DNA from: JAHWJR01 sp035942035
Lineage (GTDB): Bacteria > Actinomycetota > Acidimicrobiia > Acidimicrobiales > CADCSY01
Direction of reading: 5' to 3'
NCBI GenBank assembly: GCA_035942035.1
Contig: DASZDK010000009.1
Span: forward strand, 1-12,600
DNA length: 12,600 nucleotides
Shown here: piece by piece, positions 6,983-12,600 of the stretch
How the letters are laid out: each line of letters begins with the position of its first letter
Position numbering within the stretch: the first letter of the stretch is position 1
Translations under genes and position numbers: made by a program
Notes under the pieces: model-generated
Told to the model about the DNA's origin: nothing
Databases searched by the model: none
The model's input: only the letters and a program-made list of their open reading frames with translations

Positions 6983-9216
6983 CGAGAGGCGGGCGCCGCC
7001 TTCTTGAAGCGGTACAGCCGCAGGCTGTTGGTGACCACCGACACCGACGAGAACGCCATGGCCGCCCCGGCGATGACCGGGTTGAGCAGGCCGAGGGCAG
7101 CCAGGGGCAGGGCGGCGGTGTTGTAGCCGAAGGCCCATCCCAGGTTCTGCAAGATGGTGCGGAACGTCCGCCTGGCCAGCCGCAGGGCGTCGGCCACGCT
7201 GGCCAGGTCGTCGGACAGCAGCGTGATGTCAGCCGACTCGATGGCCACGTCGGTGCCGGTGCCGATGGCGATGCCGAGGTCGGCCTGCACCAGGGCGGGT
7301 GCGTCGTTCACACCGTCGCCGACCATGGCCACCACCCGTCCCTCGCCCTGGAGCCGGCGGACCTCTTCGACCTTGTCCTCGGGCAGCACCTCAGCCAGCA
7401 CCCGGTCGATGCCCACCTGGGCGGCGATGGCGCTGGCGGTGCGGGCGTTGTCACCGGTGATCATGGCGACCTCCACGCCCATGGCGGACAGGGCGGCCAC
7501 CGCCCCGGCGGCGTCGGCCTTGAGGGTGTCGGCCACGGCCAGCACGCCCCTGGTCTCGCCGTCCCAGCCGGCGAAGATGGCGGTCTTGCCCTCGCCCTCC
7601 AGCCGGTCGGCGGCCTCCTCCAGTGCGTCGGGTACGGGGAGGCCGGCCTCGGCCATGAGCTTGCGCCGGCCCACGTGCACGGCAGTGCCCTCGACCACGG
7701 CCCGCACCCCGTGGCCGGCGATGGCCTCGAAGTCGTCCACCCGAACCACGTCGAGCCCCCGTGCCTCGGCGGCGTCGACCACGGCCCGGCCCACGGGATG
7801 CTCCGACGCTGCCTCCACCGCCGCCGTGCGGGCCAAGAGAACGTCCTCGTCGGTGCCCTCGCCGGGGCGGACGTCGGTCAGCGCCATCTTGCCCTCGGTG
7901 AGGGTGCCGGTCTTGTCGAACACCACGGTGTCGACGCGCTTCGAGCGCTCGAGCACCTCGGCGCCCTTGATGAGCACGCCCAGCGCCGCTCCCCGACCGG
8001 TGCCGACCATGATGGCGGTGGGCGTGGCCAGCCCGAGGGCGCAGGGGCAGGCGATGATGAGCACGGCGACGGCGGCGATCAGCCCGCTGCGGGGGTCGCC
8101 GGCGAAGAGCCACCAGCCGGCGAAGGTGCCGGCGGCGACGAGCATGACGGCGGGGACGAACACGCCGGCGACCCGGTCGGCCAGCCGCTGGACCGGCGCC
8201 TTGGAGGCCTGGGCGTCCTGCACCAGGCGGACGATCTGGGCCAGAGCGGTGTCGGCGCCCACGGCCGTGGCCCGCACGGTGAGCACGCCCTGGCGGTTGA
8301 TGGTCGCCCCTGCCACCCGGTCGCCGGGCACCTTGTCGACCGGCACCGATTCCCCAGTCAGCATCGACTCGTCGACCGCCGAGGCGCCCTCGACCACCTC
8401 TCCGTCGACCGGCACCTTCTCGCCGGGACGGACGCGGAGCAGGTCACCGGGACGGACCTGGTCGACGGGGACGGTCTGCTCGTGGCCATCGACCACCACC
8501 CGGGCCTCCTTCGCCCCCAGCTCGAGCAGGGCTCGGATGGCCCGCGACGCCTTCCCCTTGGCCCGGGCCTCGAAGTACCGACCCAGGACCAGGAAGGCGA
8601 TGATCAGCGCCGCCGTCTCGAAGTACAGGTCGCCGCCGGCGAACAACTCGTAGGCGGAGTACCAGAAGGCGGCCAGCGTGCCCACGGCGATGAGGGTGTC
8701 CATGTTGGCCGTCAGGCTCCGGGCCCGCTCGGCCGCCGCCCGCAGGAAGGGCCAGCCCACCCAGAACTGCACGGGGACGGTCAGGGCGCCGGCGGCCCAC
8801 CGCGCCCACGACTCGTGATGGAACCCCATCGACAGGACCATGACCGCCACCGCCAGGGGCCACGCGGCGACGACTCGCCAGAACCACGCTGCCGCAGCGG
8901 CGGCCTCGGCGGCGTCGTCGTCCTCGCCGCCGCCCTCGCCCACGGGGGCCAGCTCGTAGCCGATCTTGTCGACCGCGGCGGCCAGGTCGTCAACCGTGGT
9001 GGCCTGGGGATCGAGGGCCACCGAGGCCCGGGAGGTGGCGAAGTTGACCTGGGCGTCGACGACGCCGTCCTGGCGACCCAGGACCTTCTGCACCCGCGCC
9101 GCGCACGAGCCGCAGGTCATGCCGCGCACTTCGAGGTTGACCCTCGTGAGGACGGCGCCGTTGGCGGCCTCCAGCGCGGTTGCCTGCTGGTCGGTGGAGT
9201 TCTTGAGGTCAGTCAT
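6979..9216 (-). CDS. copA: Copper-exporting P1B-type ATPase
   Basis: The 745-residue product pumps Cu(I) out of the cytoplasm at the expense of ATP. One N-terminal metal-binding domain (about 23-92) carries GMTCGSC (Cys35, Cys38). A short acidic/Ala linker leads to eight predicted membrane segments. TGES (287-290) marks the actuator domain, CPC (390-392) the membrane metal site, and DKTGT (434-438, Asp434 phosphorylated) the P-domain. SEHP (471-474) and GHG (501-503) mark the nucleotide domain, with TGDN (587-590) and GDGVND (633-638) after it. The last segments hold YN (698-699) and M-x-x-S-S (720-724), which with CPC define the Cu(I) subgroup P1B-1. All key residues are intact. ATG at 9214-9216 overlaps the csoR stop by ATGA, and the metal-binding domain then starts normally. 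The open frame further upstream covers csoR and is not coding. The stop overlaps the sortase start by 4 bases, suggesting translational coupling. Expected to be repressed by CsoR and induced by Cu(I). Confidence 0.96.
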   Translation of the reverse strand: MTDLKNSTDQQATALEAANGAVLTRVNLEVRGMTCGSCAARVQKVLGRQDGVVDAQVNFATSRASVALDPQATTVDDLAAAVDKIGYELAPVGEGGGEDDDAAEAAAAAAWFWRVVAAWPLAVAVMVLSMGFHHESWARWAAGALTVPVQFWVGWPFLRAAAERARSLTANMDTLIAVGTLAAFWYSAYELFAGGDLYFETAALIIAFLVLGRYFEARAKGKASRAIRALLELGAKEARVVVDGHEQTVPVDQVRPGDLLRVRPGEKVPVDGEVVEGASAVDESMLTGESVPVDKVPGDRVAGATINRQGVLTVRATAVGADTALAQIVRLVQDAQASKAPVQRLADRVAGVFVPAVMLVAAGTFAGWWLFAGDPRSGLIAAVAVLIIACPCALGLATPTAIMVGTGRGAALGVLIKGAEVLERSKRVDTVVFDKTGTLTEGKMALTDVRPGEGTDEDVLLARTAAVEAASEHPVGRAVVDAAEARGLDVVRVDDFEAIAGHGVRAVVEGTAVHVGRRKLMAEAGLPVPDALEEAADRLEGEGKTAIFAGWDGETRGVLAVADTLKADAAGAVAALSAMGVEVAMITGDNARTASAIAAQVGIDRVLAEVLPEDKVEEVRRLQGEGRVVAMVGDGVNDAPALVQADLGIAIGTGTDVAIESADITLLSDDLASVADALRLARRTFRTILQNLGWAFGYNTAALPLAALGLLNPVIAGAAMAFSSVSVVTNSLRLYRFKKAAPASR

Positions 9217-9536
9217 GCCGGCACCTCCGTGGGGGTCGTGCCCACCGCCGCCGGCGCCGCCGCCGCCACCGGTCCCGGATCGAACCGCAGGGCTTCCATG
9301 AGCTCGTCGACGACCTGCTCGGTGCGGCCTGCTCGCATGGCGTCGGCTACGCAGGTCTCCAGGTGGTTGCGCAGCACCAGCCGGTTGGCCTGTTGCACCG
9401 ACCCCTGGACGGCCGACAGCTGCTTCATCACGTCGGGGCAGTAGGCGTCGGCCTCCACCATGCGGATCACCCCGTCGAGGTGGCCCCGTGCAATCCGCAG
9501 CCGCTTGAGCACTGATGTCCGGTCGTCGTTGCGCAT
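9213..9536 (-). CDS. csoR: CsoR copper-sensing repressor
   Basis: The 107-residue product is a small all-helical repressor of the CsoR/RcnR family. It binds DNA in the apo form and is released by Cu(I). The Cu(I) ligands are all present with family spacing: Cys33 (AYCPD), His58 and Cys62 (RNHLETC), matching the Cys36-His61-Cys65 set of the M. tuberculosis protein. Length is slightly above the short family members because of an Ala/Pro/Thr-rich tail (87-107). ATG at 9534-9536 is chosen: a -10-like TAGCAT lies exactly 6 bases before it and a palindromic CsoR-type site directly upstream of that. It is the first gene of csoR-copA-sortase, with its stop overlapping the copA start (ATGA). The C-H-C ligand set favours copper over nickel, cobalt, formaldehyde or persulfide sensing. 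Confidence 0.94.
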   Translation of the reverse strand: MRNDDRTSVLKRLRIARGHLDGVIRMVEADAYCPDVMKQLSAVQGSVQQANRLVLRNHLETCVADAMRAGRTEQVVDELMEALRFDPGPVAAAAPAAVGTTPTEVPA

Positions 9537-9542
9537 ACCGGC

Positions 9543-9548
9543 ATGCTA
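9543..9548 (-). promoter_or_regulatory. -10-like element of the csoR-copA-sortase operon, leaderless geometry
   Basis: TAGCAT on the minus strand is followed by GCCGGT and then the csoR ATG. This 6-base gap would make the ATG the transcript's first codon. No ribosome binding site is present. The upstream end of the hexamer touches the CsoR-type operator, so bound repressor would block polymerase. Confidence 0.5.
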
Positions 9549-9564
9549 CCCACCTGGGGTGGGT
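9548..9564. promoter_or_regulatory. CsoR operator
   Basis: ACCCACCTGGGGTGGGT has 7-bp perfect arms, ACCCACC (9548-9554) and GGTGGGT (9558-9564), around TGG. The GC-rich C-run/G-run dyad has the look of known CsoR boxes, including the M. tuberculosis one. It abuts the -10-like TAGCAT and starts 12 bases from the csoR ATG, the expected place for autorepression. Confidence 0.7.
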
Positions 9565-9659
9565 CTGCACGCTACGGGCGGCAAGGAACGGTTGCGGCTT
9601 GCGCCTCGGTTCTACCGCCACAACGGCGGGGGATGAGCCCGCCGGCCGGCGTCGGCTGA

Positions 9660-9665
9660 GAGACT
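9660..9665 (+). promoter_or_regulatory. Weak -10-like element for lgt
   Basis: GAGACT lies exactly 6 bases before the GTG at 9672. It keeps only A at position 2 and T at position 6 of the -10 consensus. It is listed because its spacing repeats that of stronger sites in the window. The gap from csoR (9537-9671) also holds a small hairpin, CCGCC/GGCGG at 9615-9629, and otherwise nothing recognisable. Confidence 0.25.
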
Positions 9666-9671
9666 GGGGCC

Positions 9672-10649
9672 GTGGCACCGATCCCGGTCGTAGCGGCCAT
9701 CGCCTACGACCCGCTCCTGCGCATCTCGCTGGGCCCCCTCGAGATCTCGCCCCACGGCATCATGATCGCCGTGGGCGTCCTGGTGGGCGCCCGCTTCGTC
9801 CTGCCGGGCGCCGCCCGGCGGGGGATCGGCGCCGAGCAGCTCTACGACGTGCTCACCTGGGCCCTGGTCGGCGCCCTGATCGGCGCCCGGGTGGCCTACG
9901 TGGTCAACCACCTCGGTGACTACACCGGCGACCTCCTCGGCATCCTGCGGGTGTGGGAAGGGGGCTTCTCCCTGCTCGGCGGGTTGGCCGGGGCGGTGGT
10001 CGCCGGCTACCCGAAGCTGCGGTCGCTGGGCATCCCCTTCTGGCGGTTCCTGGACGCAGCCGTCCCCGGCGTGGCCCTCGGCATCGCCGTGGGCCGCATC
10101 GGCGATCTCGTCATCGCCGACCACCTGGGCAAGCGCACCGACTTCGTCCTCGGTTACGTGTGCCCCCAGGTCGACACCGGGTCGCCCTGTGTGGCGCCCG
10201 TCGGTGAGGCGGTGCACCAGACCGCCCTCTACGACATGGTGGGCGCCGCCGCCGTTTTCACCCTGCTGGTCGTGCTGTCCCGCCGGCGCCAGCCCGAGAG
10301 CCTGCCCACCCTGGTCTTCGGGCTCGGCTACGGCCTGGTCCGCTTCGTCGAGGGGTTCTTCCGCCTCGACGTCACCCACGGCACCGGCCTCAACGGCAGC
10401 CAGTGGACCGCCCTGGCCGTGGCCGTGGCCGCCGCCGTGGCCCTGGTGGCCCGCCGCCACCTCCCTCCCGAGGATCTCCTTGCTGAGGGTCACGTGGCTC
10501 CCGGTGCCCAGGCCGAGGACCCCGGCGCCGAGGCCGCCGAGGAGGTCACCGAGGGTGAGCCCGCCGGCGATGAGCGCAACGAGGATGAACCCGCCCAGGG
10601 TGAGCCGGCCGGCGACGATGTCCATCCCGATCCGAGGACGCTACGTTGA
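9672..10649 (+). CDS. lgt: Prolipoprotein diacylglyceryl transferase-like membrane protein
   Basis: The 325-residue product is an Lgt homologue, the integral membrane enzyme that moves diacylglycerol from phosphatidylglycerol to the lipobox Cys of prelipoproteins. Family landmarks: SPHG (26-29), GARVAYV (71-77), WEGGFSLLGG (95-104), GRIGDLVIADHLG (141-153), HQTALYD (182-188), and YGLVRFVEGFFR (220-231). Arg142 and Arg224 match catalytic Arg143 and Arg239 of E. coli Lgt. Position 102, where E. coli has His103 (HGG), is Leu. The Asn and Glu of GRxGNFxNxE are Asp145 and Asp150. So it is either a divergent actinobacterial Lgt or a paralogue with altered chemistry. About 65 C-terminal residues form an acidic disordered tail not found in E. 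coli Lgt (291 residues). GTG 9672 is chosen from the N-terminal match; no good ribosome binding site precedes it. Its stop overlaps the next gene by 4 bases. Confidence 0.85.
   Translation: MAPIPVVAAIAYDPLLRISLGPLEISPHGIMIAVGVLVGARFVLPGAARRGIGAEQLYDVLTWALVGALIGARVAYVVNHLGDYTGDLLGILRVWEGGFSLLGGLAGAVVAGYPKLRSLGIPFWRFLDAAVPGVALGIAVGRIGDLVIADHLGKRTDFVLGYVCPQVDTGSPCVAPVGEAVHQTALYDMVGAAAVFTLLVVLSRRRQPESLPTLVFGLGYGLVRFVEGFFRLDVTHGTGLNGSQWTALAVAVAAAVALVARRHLPPEDLLAEGHVAPGAQAEDPGAEAAEEVTEGEPAGDERNEDEPAQGEPAGDDVHPDPRTLR
10554..10618 (+). repeat. Imperfect 20-bp direct repeat in the lgt tail
   Basis: Copies at 10554-10573 and 10599-10618 differ at two third-codon positions. The 45-base period keeps the frame, so each copy encodes GEPAGD with an acidic spacer between. 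The synonymous differences suggest the repeat is kept at protein level or is an older duplication. Confidence 0.6.
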
Positions 10650-11062
10650 CACCCATGGAGGGGGTGGCCACCGAGGGTCCCCCGGCCCGGCCGAGGCGTC
10701 CGTCGAGCCCGGCCGACGTGTTCATGCGCCGCCTGCTGCGGGTTCCCGACCGGGTGGAGCCCATCTCCGAGGGCGAGCTGCGGCGCGGGGTCAGCGCCTC
10801 GGTGCTGGTCTCGGCCACGCGCTGCCTGCTCACCTACATCGTGCTGCCGTTCGTGTTGCCCGCCCTGCGCCTGGCCTCGGGGGTCGGTCCGCTCGTCGGG
10901 TTGCCCCTGGGCCTGGTGGCCATGGGCGCCAACGTGGTCACCGCCCGGCGGTTCTGGTTGGCCGACCACCGCTACCGCTGGCCCTACACCGCCCTGGCCA
11001 GCGTGATCCTGGTGATGCTGGCCGTCCTGGTGGGGCGCGACCTCGCCGCGCTGCTGGCCTGA
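10646..11062 (+). CDS. Small conserved-looking membrane protein, function unknown
   Basis: The 138-residue product has a Pro/Arg-rich cytoplasmic N-terminus (1-48) and about three membrane segments (52-75, 81-101, 113-136). Between the second and third is a charged turn, RRFWLADHRYRWPY (101-114). ATRCLLTYIVLPF near the first segment looks like a pattern seen in unnamed actinobacterial membrane proteins, but I cannot name a family. TTG at 10646 is chosen: GAGGA (10634-10638) lies 7 bases upstream and the TTGA overlaps the lgt stop, suggesting coupling. An ATG at 10655 is the alternative, but it sits 16 bases from that ribosome binding site. The next gene starts 2 bases after the stop. Position between lgt and a YbaN-type gene suggests an envelope role, by inference only. 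Confidence 0.8.
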   Translation: MTPMEGVATEGPPARPRRPSSPADVFMRRLLRVPDRVEPISEGELRRGVSASVLVSATRCLLTYIVLPFVLPALRLASGVGPLVGLPLGLVAMGANVVTARRFWLADHRYRWPYTALASVILVMLAVLVGRDLAALLA

Positions 11063-11064
11063 TC

Positions 11065-11538
11065 ATGGCCGGTGGCGGCAGCACCAGCGGCGACAGCGCC
11101 AGCACCAGCGGCGGTGAATGCGACGGTCGCCGGGGCCGGCGGATGCTGCGGTGGGTATGGCTCGTCCTGGGTTGGTTGTCCGTGGCCCTGGGTGGGGTGG
11201 GGGTGGTGGTGCCGGGCTGGCCCACCACGGTCTTCTTCATCGCCGCCGCCTCGTGCTTCGCCCGCTCCAGCCCCCGCTTCGAGCGTTGGGTGCTGGGCCT
11301 CCCCGGGATCGGCCCGTTGGTGCGCGACCACCGGGCTGGGCTGGGGATGCCCCGGCGGGCCAAGGTGGTGGCCGTGTCCATGATCGTGGTGGCGGTAGCC
11401 GCCAGCGTGGTCCTGGCCATCTCGGCCCCGCTGTGGCGACTCGTGGTGGTGGCCCTGGGCCTGGTCGGCGTGGCCTACGTCGGCTTTCGGGTGCCCACGC
11501 GCGAGGTCGTGCTAGCCCGCTCCAGTGGGAGCGAATAG
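11065..11538 (+). CDS. YbaN/DUF454-family inner membrane protein
   Basis: The 157-residue product belongs to the small YbaN (DUF454) family of membrane proteins of unknown biochemical role. The family core is clear: LGWLSVALGGVGVVVPGWPTT (35-55), then FFIAAASCFARSSPRFERW (57-75), a PLVRDHRAG turn (84-92), and two membrane helices (about 99-142). ATG 11065 lies 2 bases after the preceding stop without a clear ribosome binding site. It adds a Ser/Gly-rich extension of 26 residues that relatives mostly lack. ATG at 11143 (Met27, MLRWVWLVLG) would match the usual family start and is a serious alternative. It is the last gene of the lgt run. Its final 64 bases overlap the end of the convergent acetyltransferase gene. 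Confidence 0.85.
   Translation: MAGGGSTSGDSASTSGGECDGRRGRRMLRWVWLVLGWLSVALGGVGVVVPGWPTTVFFIAAASCFARSSPRFERWVLGLPGIGPLVRDHRAGLGMPRRAKVVAVSMIVVAVAASVVLAISAPLWRLVVVALGLVGVAYVGFRVPTREVVLARSSGSE
11079..11113 (+). repeat. Tandem 14-bp direct repeat, 21-base period, at the start of the ybaN-type gene
   Basis: CAGCACCAGCGGCG occurs exactly at 11079-11092 and 11100-11113. The spacing is seven codons, giving two STSG units near the annotated N-terminus. It is low-complexity DNA and may lie upstream of the true start. Confidence 0.6.
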
Positions 11539-12011
11539 CACCAGAGTGCGGCCCCGCCGGGGATCTGGCCGTCGCGCTCCGGACACCGCCTGAAGCCCAG
11601 GCGCAGGTACAGGCGCTGCGCTGCGGTCATGGCCGGCATCGTGCCCAGCACCAGCGTGCGCTTGCCGGCCGCCTCGGCCCGACCGATGCACGCCCCCACC
11701 AGGGCGGCGCCGATCCCCCGGCCCTGGGCCGCCGGGTCCACCACCAGCATGCGGATCTCGGCCTCGTCGTCGTCGATGAGCTGGGCGTAGGCACCCGGGC
11801 CAGGAACGTAGGTGACGCCACCCAGCACCCGCCCCTCGCTCCTGGCCACCAGGACGTCGCACCCGGCGGCCAGGCGGGCGTCGACGTCGCGCAGCACGGC
11901 GGCGTAGGTCTCCAGGTCACTGGCCAGCACCTGGCGGTAGACACGCACGGTGAGCTCGCCCAGCTCGGCGTACTCCTCGGAGCGGATCGGCCGGACCGAC
12001 TGCGCCAGCAT
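11475..12011 (-). CDS. GNAT-family N-acetyltransferase
   Basis: The 178-residue product is a single-domain GNAT enzyme transferring an acetyl group from acetyl-CoA to an unknown amine. The acetyl-CoA pyrophosphate loop is QGRGIG (96-101) after the strand EIRMLVVDP (85-93). AQRLYLRLGF (131-140) is the classic C-terminal motif, with Tyr135 the likely general acid. GGVTYVPG (64-71) forms the central strand. ATG at 12009-12011 is chosen because the preceding frame, though open to 12350, is antisense to the next gene and has no family resemblance. No strong ribosome binding site is seen. The last 20 or so residues (RASTTSRVGTRKPT at the end) are encoded in DNA shared with the end of the ybaN-type gene and look like read-through. 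Substrate cannot be inferred. Confidence 0.88.
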   Translation of the reverse strand: MLAQSVRPIRSEEYAELGELTVRVYRQVLASDLETYAAVLRDVDARLAAGCDVLVARSEGRVLGGVTYVPGPGAYAQLIDDDEAEIRMLVVDPAAQGRGIGAALVGACIGRAEAAGKRTLVLGTMPAMTAAQRLYLRLGFRRCPERDGQIPGGAALWCYSLPLERASTTSRVGTRKPT

Positions 12012-12013
12012 CG

Positions 12014-12047
12014 CCGGTACCGGTCGTGGCGGTGGCGTCGTGCCACC
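12014..12047. promoter_or_regulatory. Divergent intergenic region with a palindrome and a hairpin
   Basis: Only 36 bases separate the divergent acetyltransferase and ligase starts. They hold a perfect 10-bp palindrome CCGGTACCGG (12014-12023). A 6-bp stem, GGTGGC (12031-12036) with GCCACC (12042-12047), ends directly at the ATG at 12048. These may be operators or leader structures, but no -10-like hexamer is visible. That raises the chance that the ligase starts further in. Confidence 0.3.
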
Positions 12048-12600
12048 ATGCTCCCCGTGCTCTCCCCCCACCCCGTGCCCACCGGTCCCGTGAGCGACCA
12101 GGATCCCGTCCCCTTCTCCTGGGAGGTGGGGACCATGGTGGTGCTGCCCTCGCTGTCGTTCCCCGTGGCCGAGCTGGCCAAGATCACCGGGATCGACCAC
12201 TACGAGGAGCGCCTGCTGTGCGTCATCCTGCTCCTCGCCCGGCCCGACCTGCGCATCGTCTTCCTCACCTCCCAGCCCGTCGACCCTGTCGTGGTCGACT
12301 ACCACCTTGGGTTCCTCCCCGATCCTGGCGCCGCCCGCCGCCGTCTCCACCTGGTGGCGGTGGGCGAGTCAGGCCCCCGGCCCCTCACCCAGAAGCTGCT
12401 CGACCACCCTGAGGTCCTCGATCAGGTACAGGCGCTGGTGGCCGACGACGAGAGCTCCGCCCTGCTTCCGTTCAACGTCACCCCCGCCGAATGGACGCTG
12501 TCCGCCGCCCTGGGCCTGCCCCTCGACGGGTCCCGCGCCGACCTGGTGGCCCTCGGGTCCAAGACGGGATCGCGCCGGGTGGCCCGACGGGCCGGGGTGG
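12048..12600 (+). CDS. PGM1-related ATP-grasp peptide ligase-like protein (3' truncated by window)
   Basis: About 184 residues are visible before the window ends. The sequence VVLPSLSFPVAELAKI (31-46), DHYEERLLCVILLLARP (50-66), TSQPVDPVVVDYHLGFLPDP (74-93), LPFNVTP, and LGSKTGSRRVARRAGV near the end recalls the N-terminal half of actinobacterial proteins related to PGM1. PGM1 is the ATP-grasp ligase that forms a peptide bond in pheganomycin biosynthesis, and most relatives have no known substrate. The ATP-binding half lies beyond the edge. ATG 12048 is given because codons 1-29 have almost only G/C in the third position and continue the frame. ATG 12135 (Met30) has a very good GGAGG 8 bases upstream and is a real alternative. 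It is divergent from the acetyltransferase gene. Family assignment is from memory of the pattern. Confidence 0.7.
   Translation, partial: MLPVLSPHPVPTGPVSDQDPVPFSWEVGTMVVLPSLSFPVAELAKITGIDHYEERLLCVILLLARPDLRIVFLTSQPVDPVVVDYHLGFLPDPGAARRRLHLVAVGESGPRPLTQKLLDHPEVLDQVQALVADDESSALLPFNVTPAEWTLSAALGLPLDGSRADLVALGSKTGSRRVARRAGV

Noticed and set aside
7675..9444. Long plus-strand open frame opposite copA and csoR
   Set aside because: It is antisense to two complete genes and its His/Asp/Gly-rich sequence shows no domain.
9615..9629. CCGCC/GGCGG hairpin before lgt as a riboswitch or attenuator
   Set aside because: A 5-bp stem in GC-rich DNA is expected by chance, and no larger conserved fold is visible.
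9217..9678. N-terminal extension of copA in the same open frame
   Set aside because: It runs through csoR in another frame and gives Arg/Pro-rich nonsense. The ATG overlapping the csoR stop fits family length.
9612..10625. Minus-strand open frame whose first 50 residues look like a membrane segment
   Set aside because: The hydrophobic look is the complement of the acidic, Gly/Ala/Pro-rich lgt tail. The rest is antisense to conserved Lgt motifs.
12012..12350. N-terminal extension of the acetyltransferase
   Set aside because: It is antisense to the PGM1-like gene and low in complexity. GNAT proteins of this type start near MLAQSVRP.

Overview
The window comes from a very GC-rich actinobacterium. 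The clearest marker is a WhiB-family iron-sulfur regulator, which is confined to Actinobacteria and their phages. Protein style (DinG-like helicase, class E-type sortase, CsoR/CopA pair, PGM1-type ligase, Lgt with actinobacterial variants) and near-exclusive G/C in third codon positions agree. The deep lineage feels like Acidimicrobiia, but that is an impression from family resemblance, not a computation. It reads as ordinary chromosome except for a possible insertion-sequence edge at the far left.

Layout. 1-47 (-): first codons of a gene that may be an IS110-type transposase. 137-1774 (-): membrane Ser/Thr protein kinase, preceded on the same strand by whiB (1843-2190). 2285-4309 (+): DinG/XPD-type Fe-S helicase, divergent from whiB. 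4398-6221 (+): class B penicillin-binding protein, ending at a strong nested hairpin (6239-6304) that separates it from a convergent three-gene operon. That operon (-) runs csoR (9213-9536), copA (6979-9216), sortase (6326-6982), with 4-base start/stop overlaps at both junctions. A CsoR-type operator lies just upstream of csoR. 9672-11538 (+): lgt-like gene, a small membrane protein and a YbaN/DUF454 membrane protein, tightly packed. 11475-12011 (-): GNAT acetyltransferase whose 3' end overlaps ybaN by 64 bases. 12048-12600 (+): start of a PGM1-related ATP-grasp ligase, cut by the window end.

How it fits together. Much of the window serves the cell envelope: a transpeptidase, a sortase, a lipoprotein lipidation enzyme, a membrane kinase with an external sensor domain and two small membrane proteins. 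Copper efflux is controlled by CsoR repressing its own operon, and the sortase is translationally tied to it.

The most useful unlisted signal is a repeated promoter geometry. A -10-like TAxxxT lies 6-7 bases before the start codon of the kinase, whiB, dinG-like and csoR genes, with looser versions at lgt and the PBP gene. This points to leaderless transcription and helps fix several starts. No clear new defence or mobile system is visible. The best candidates for novelty are the copper-linked sortase and the Lgt homologue lacking the usual HGG histidine.
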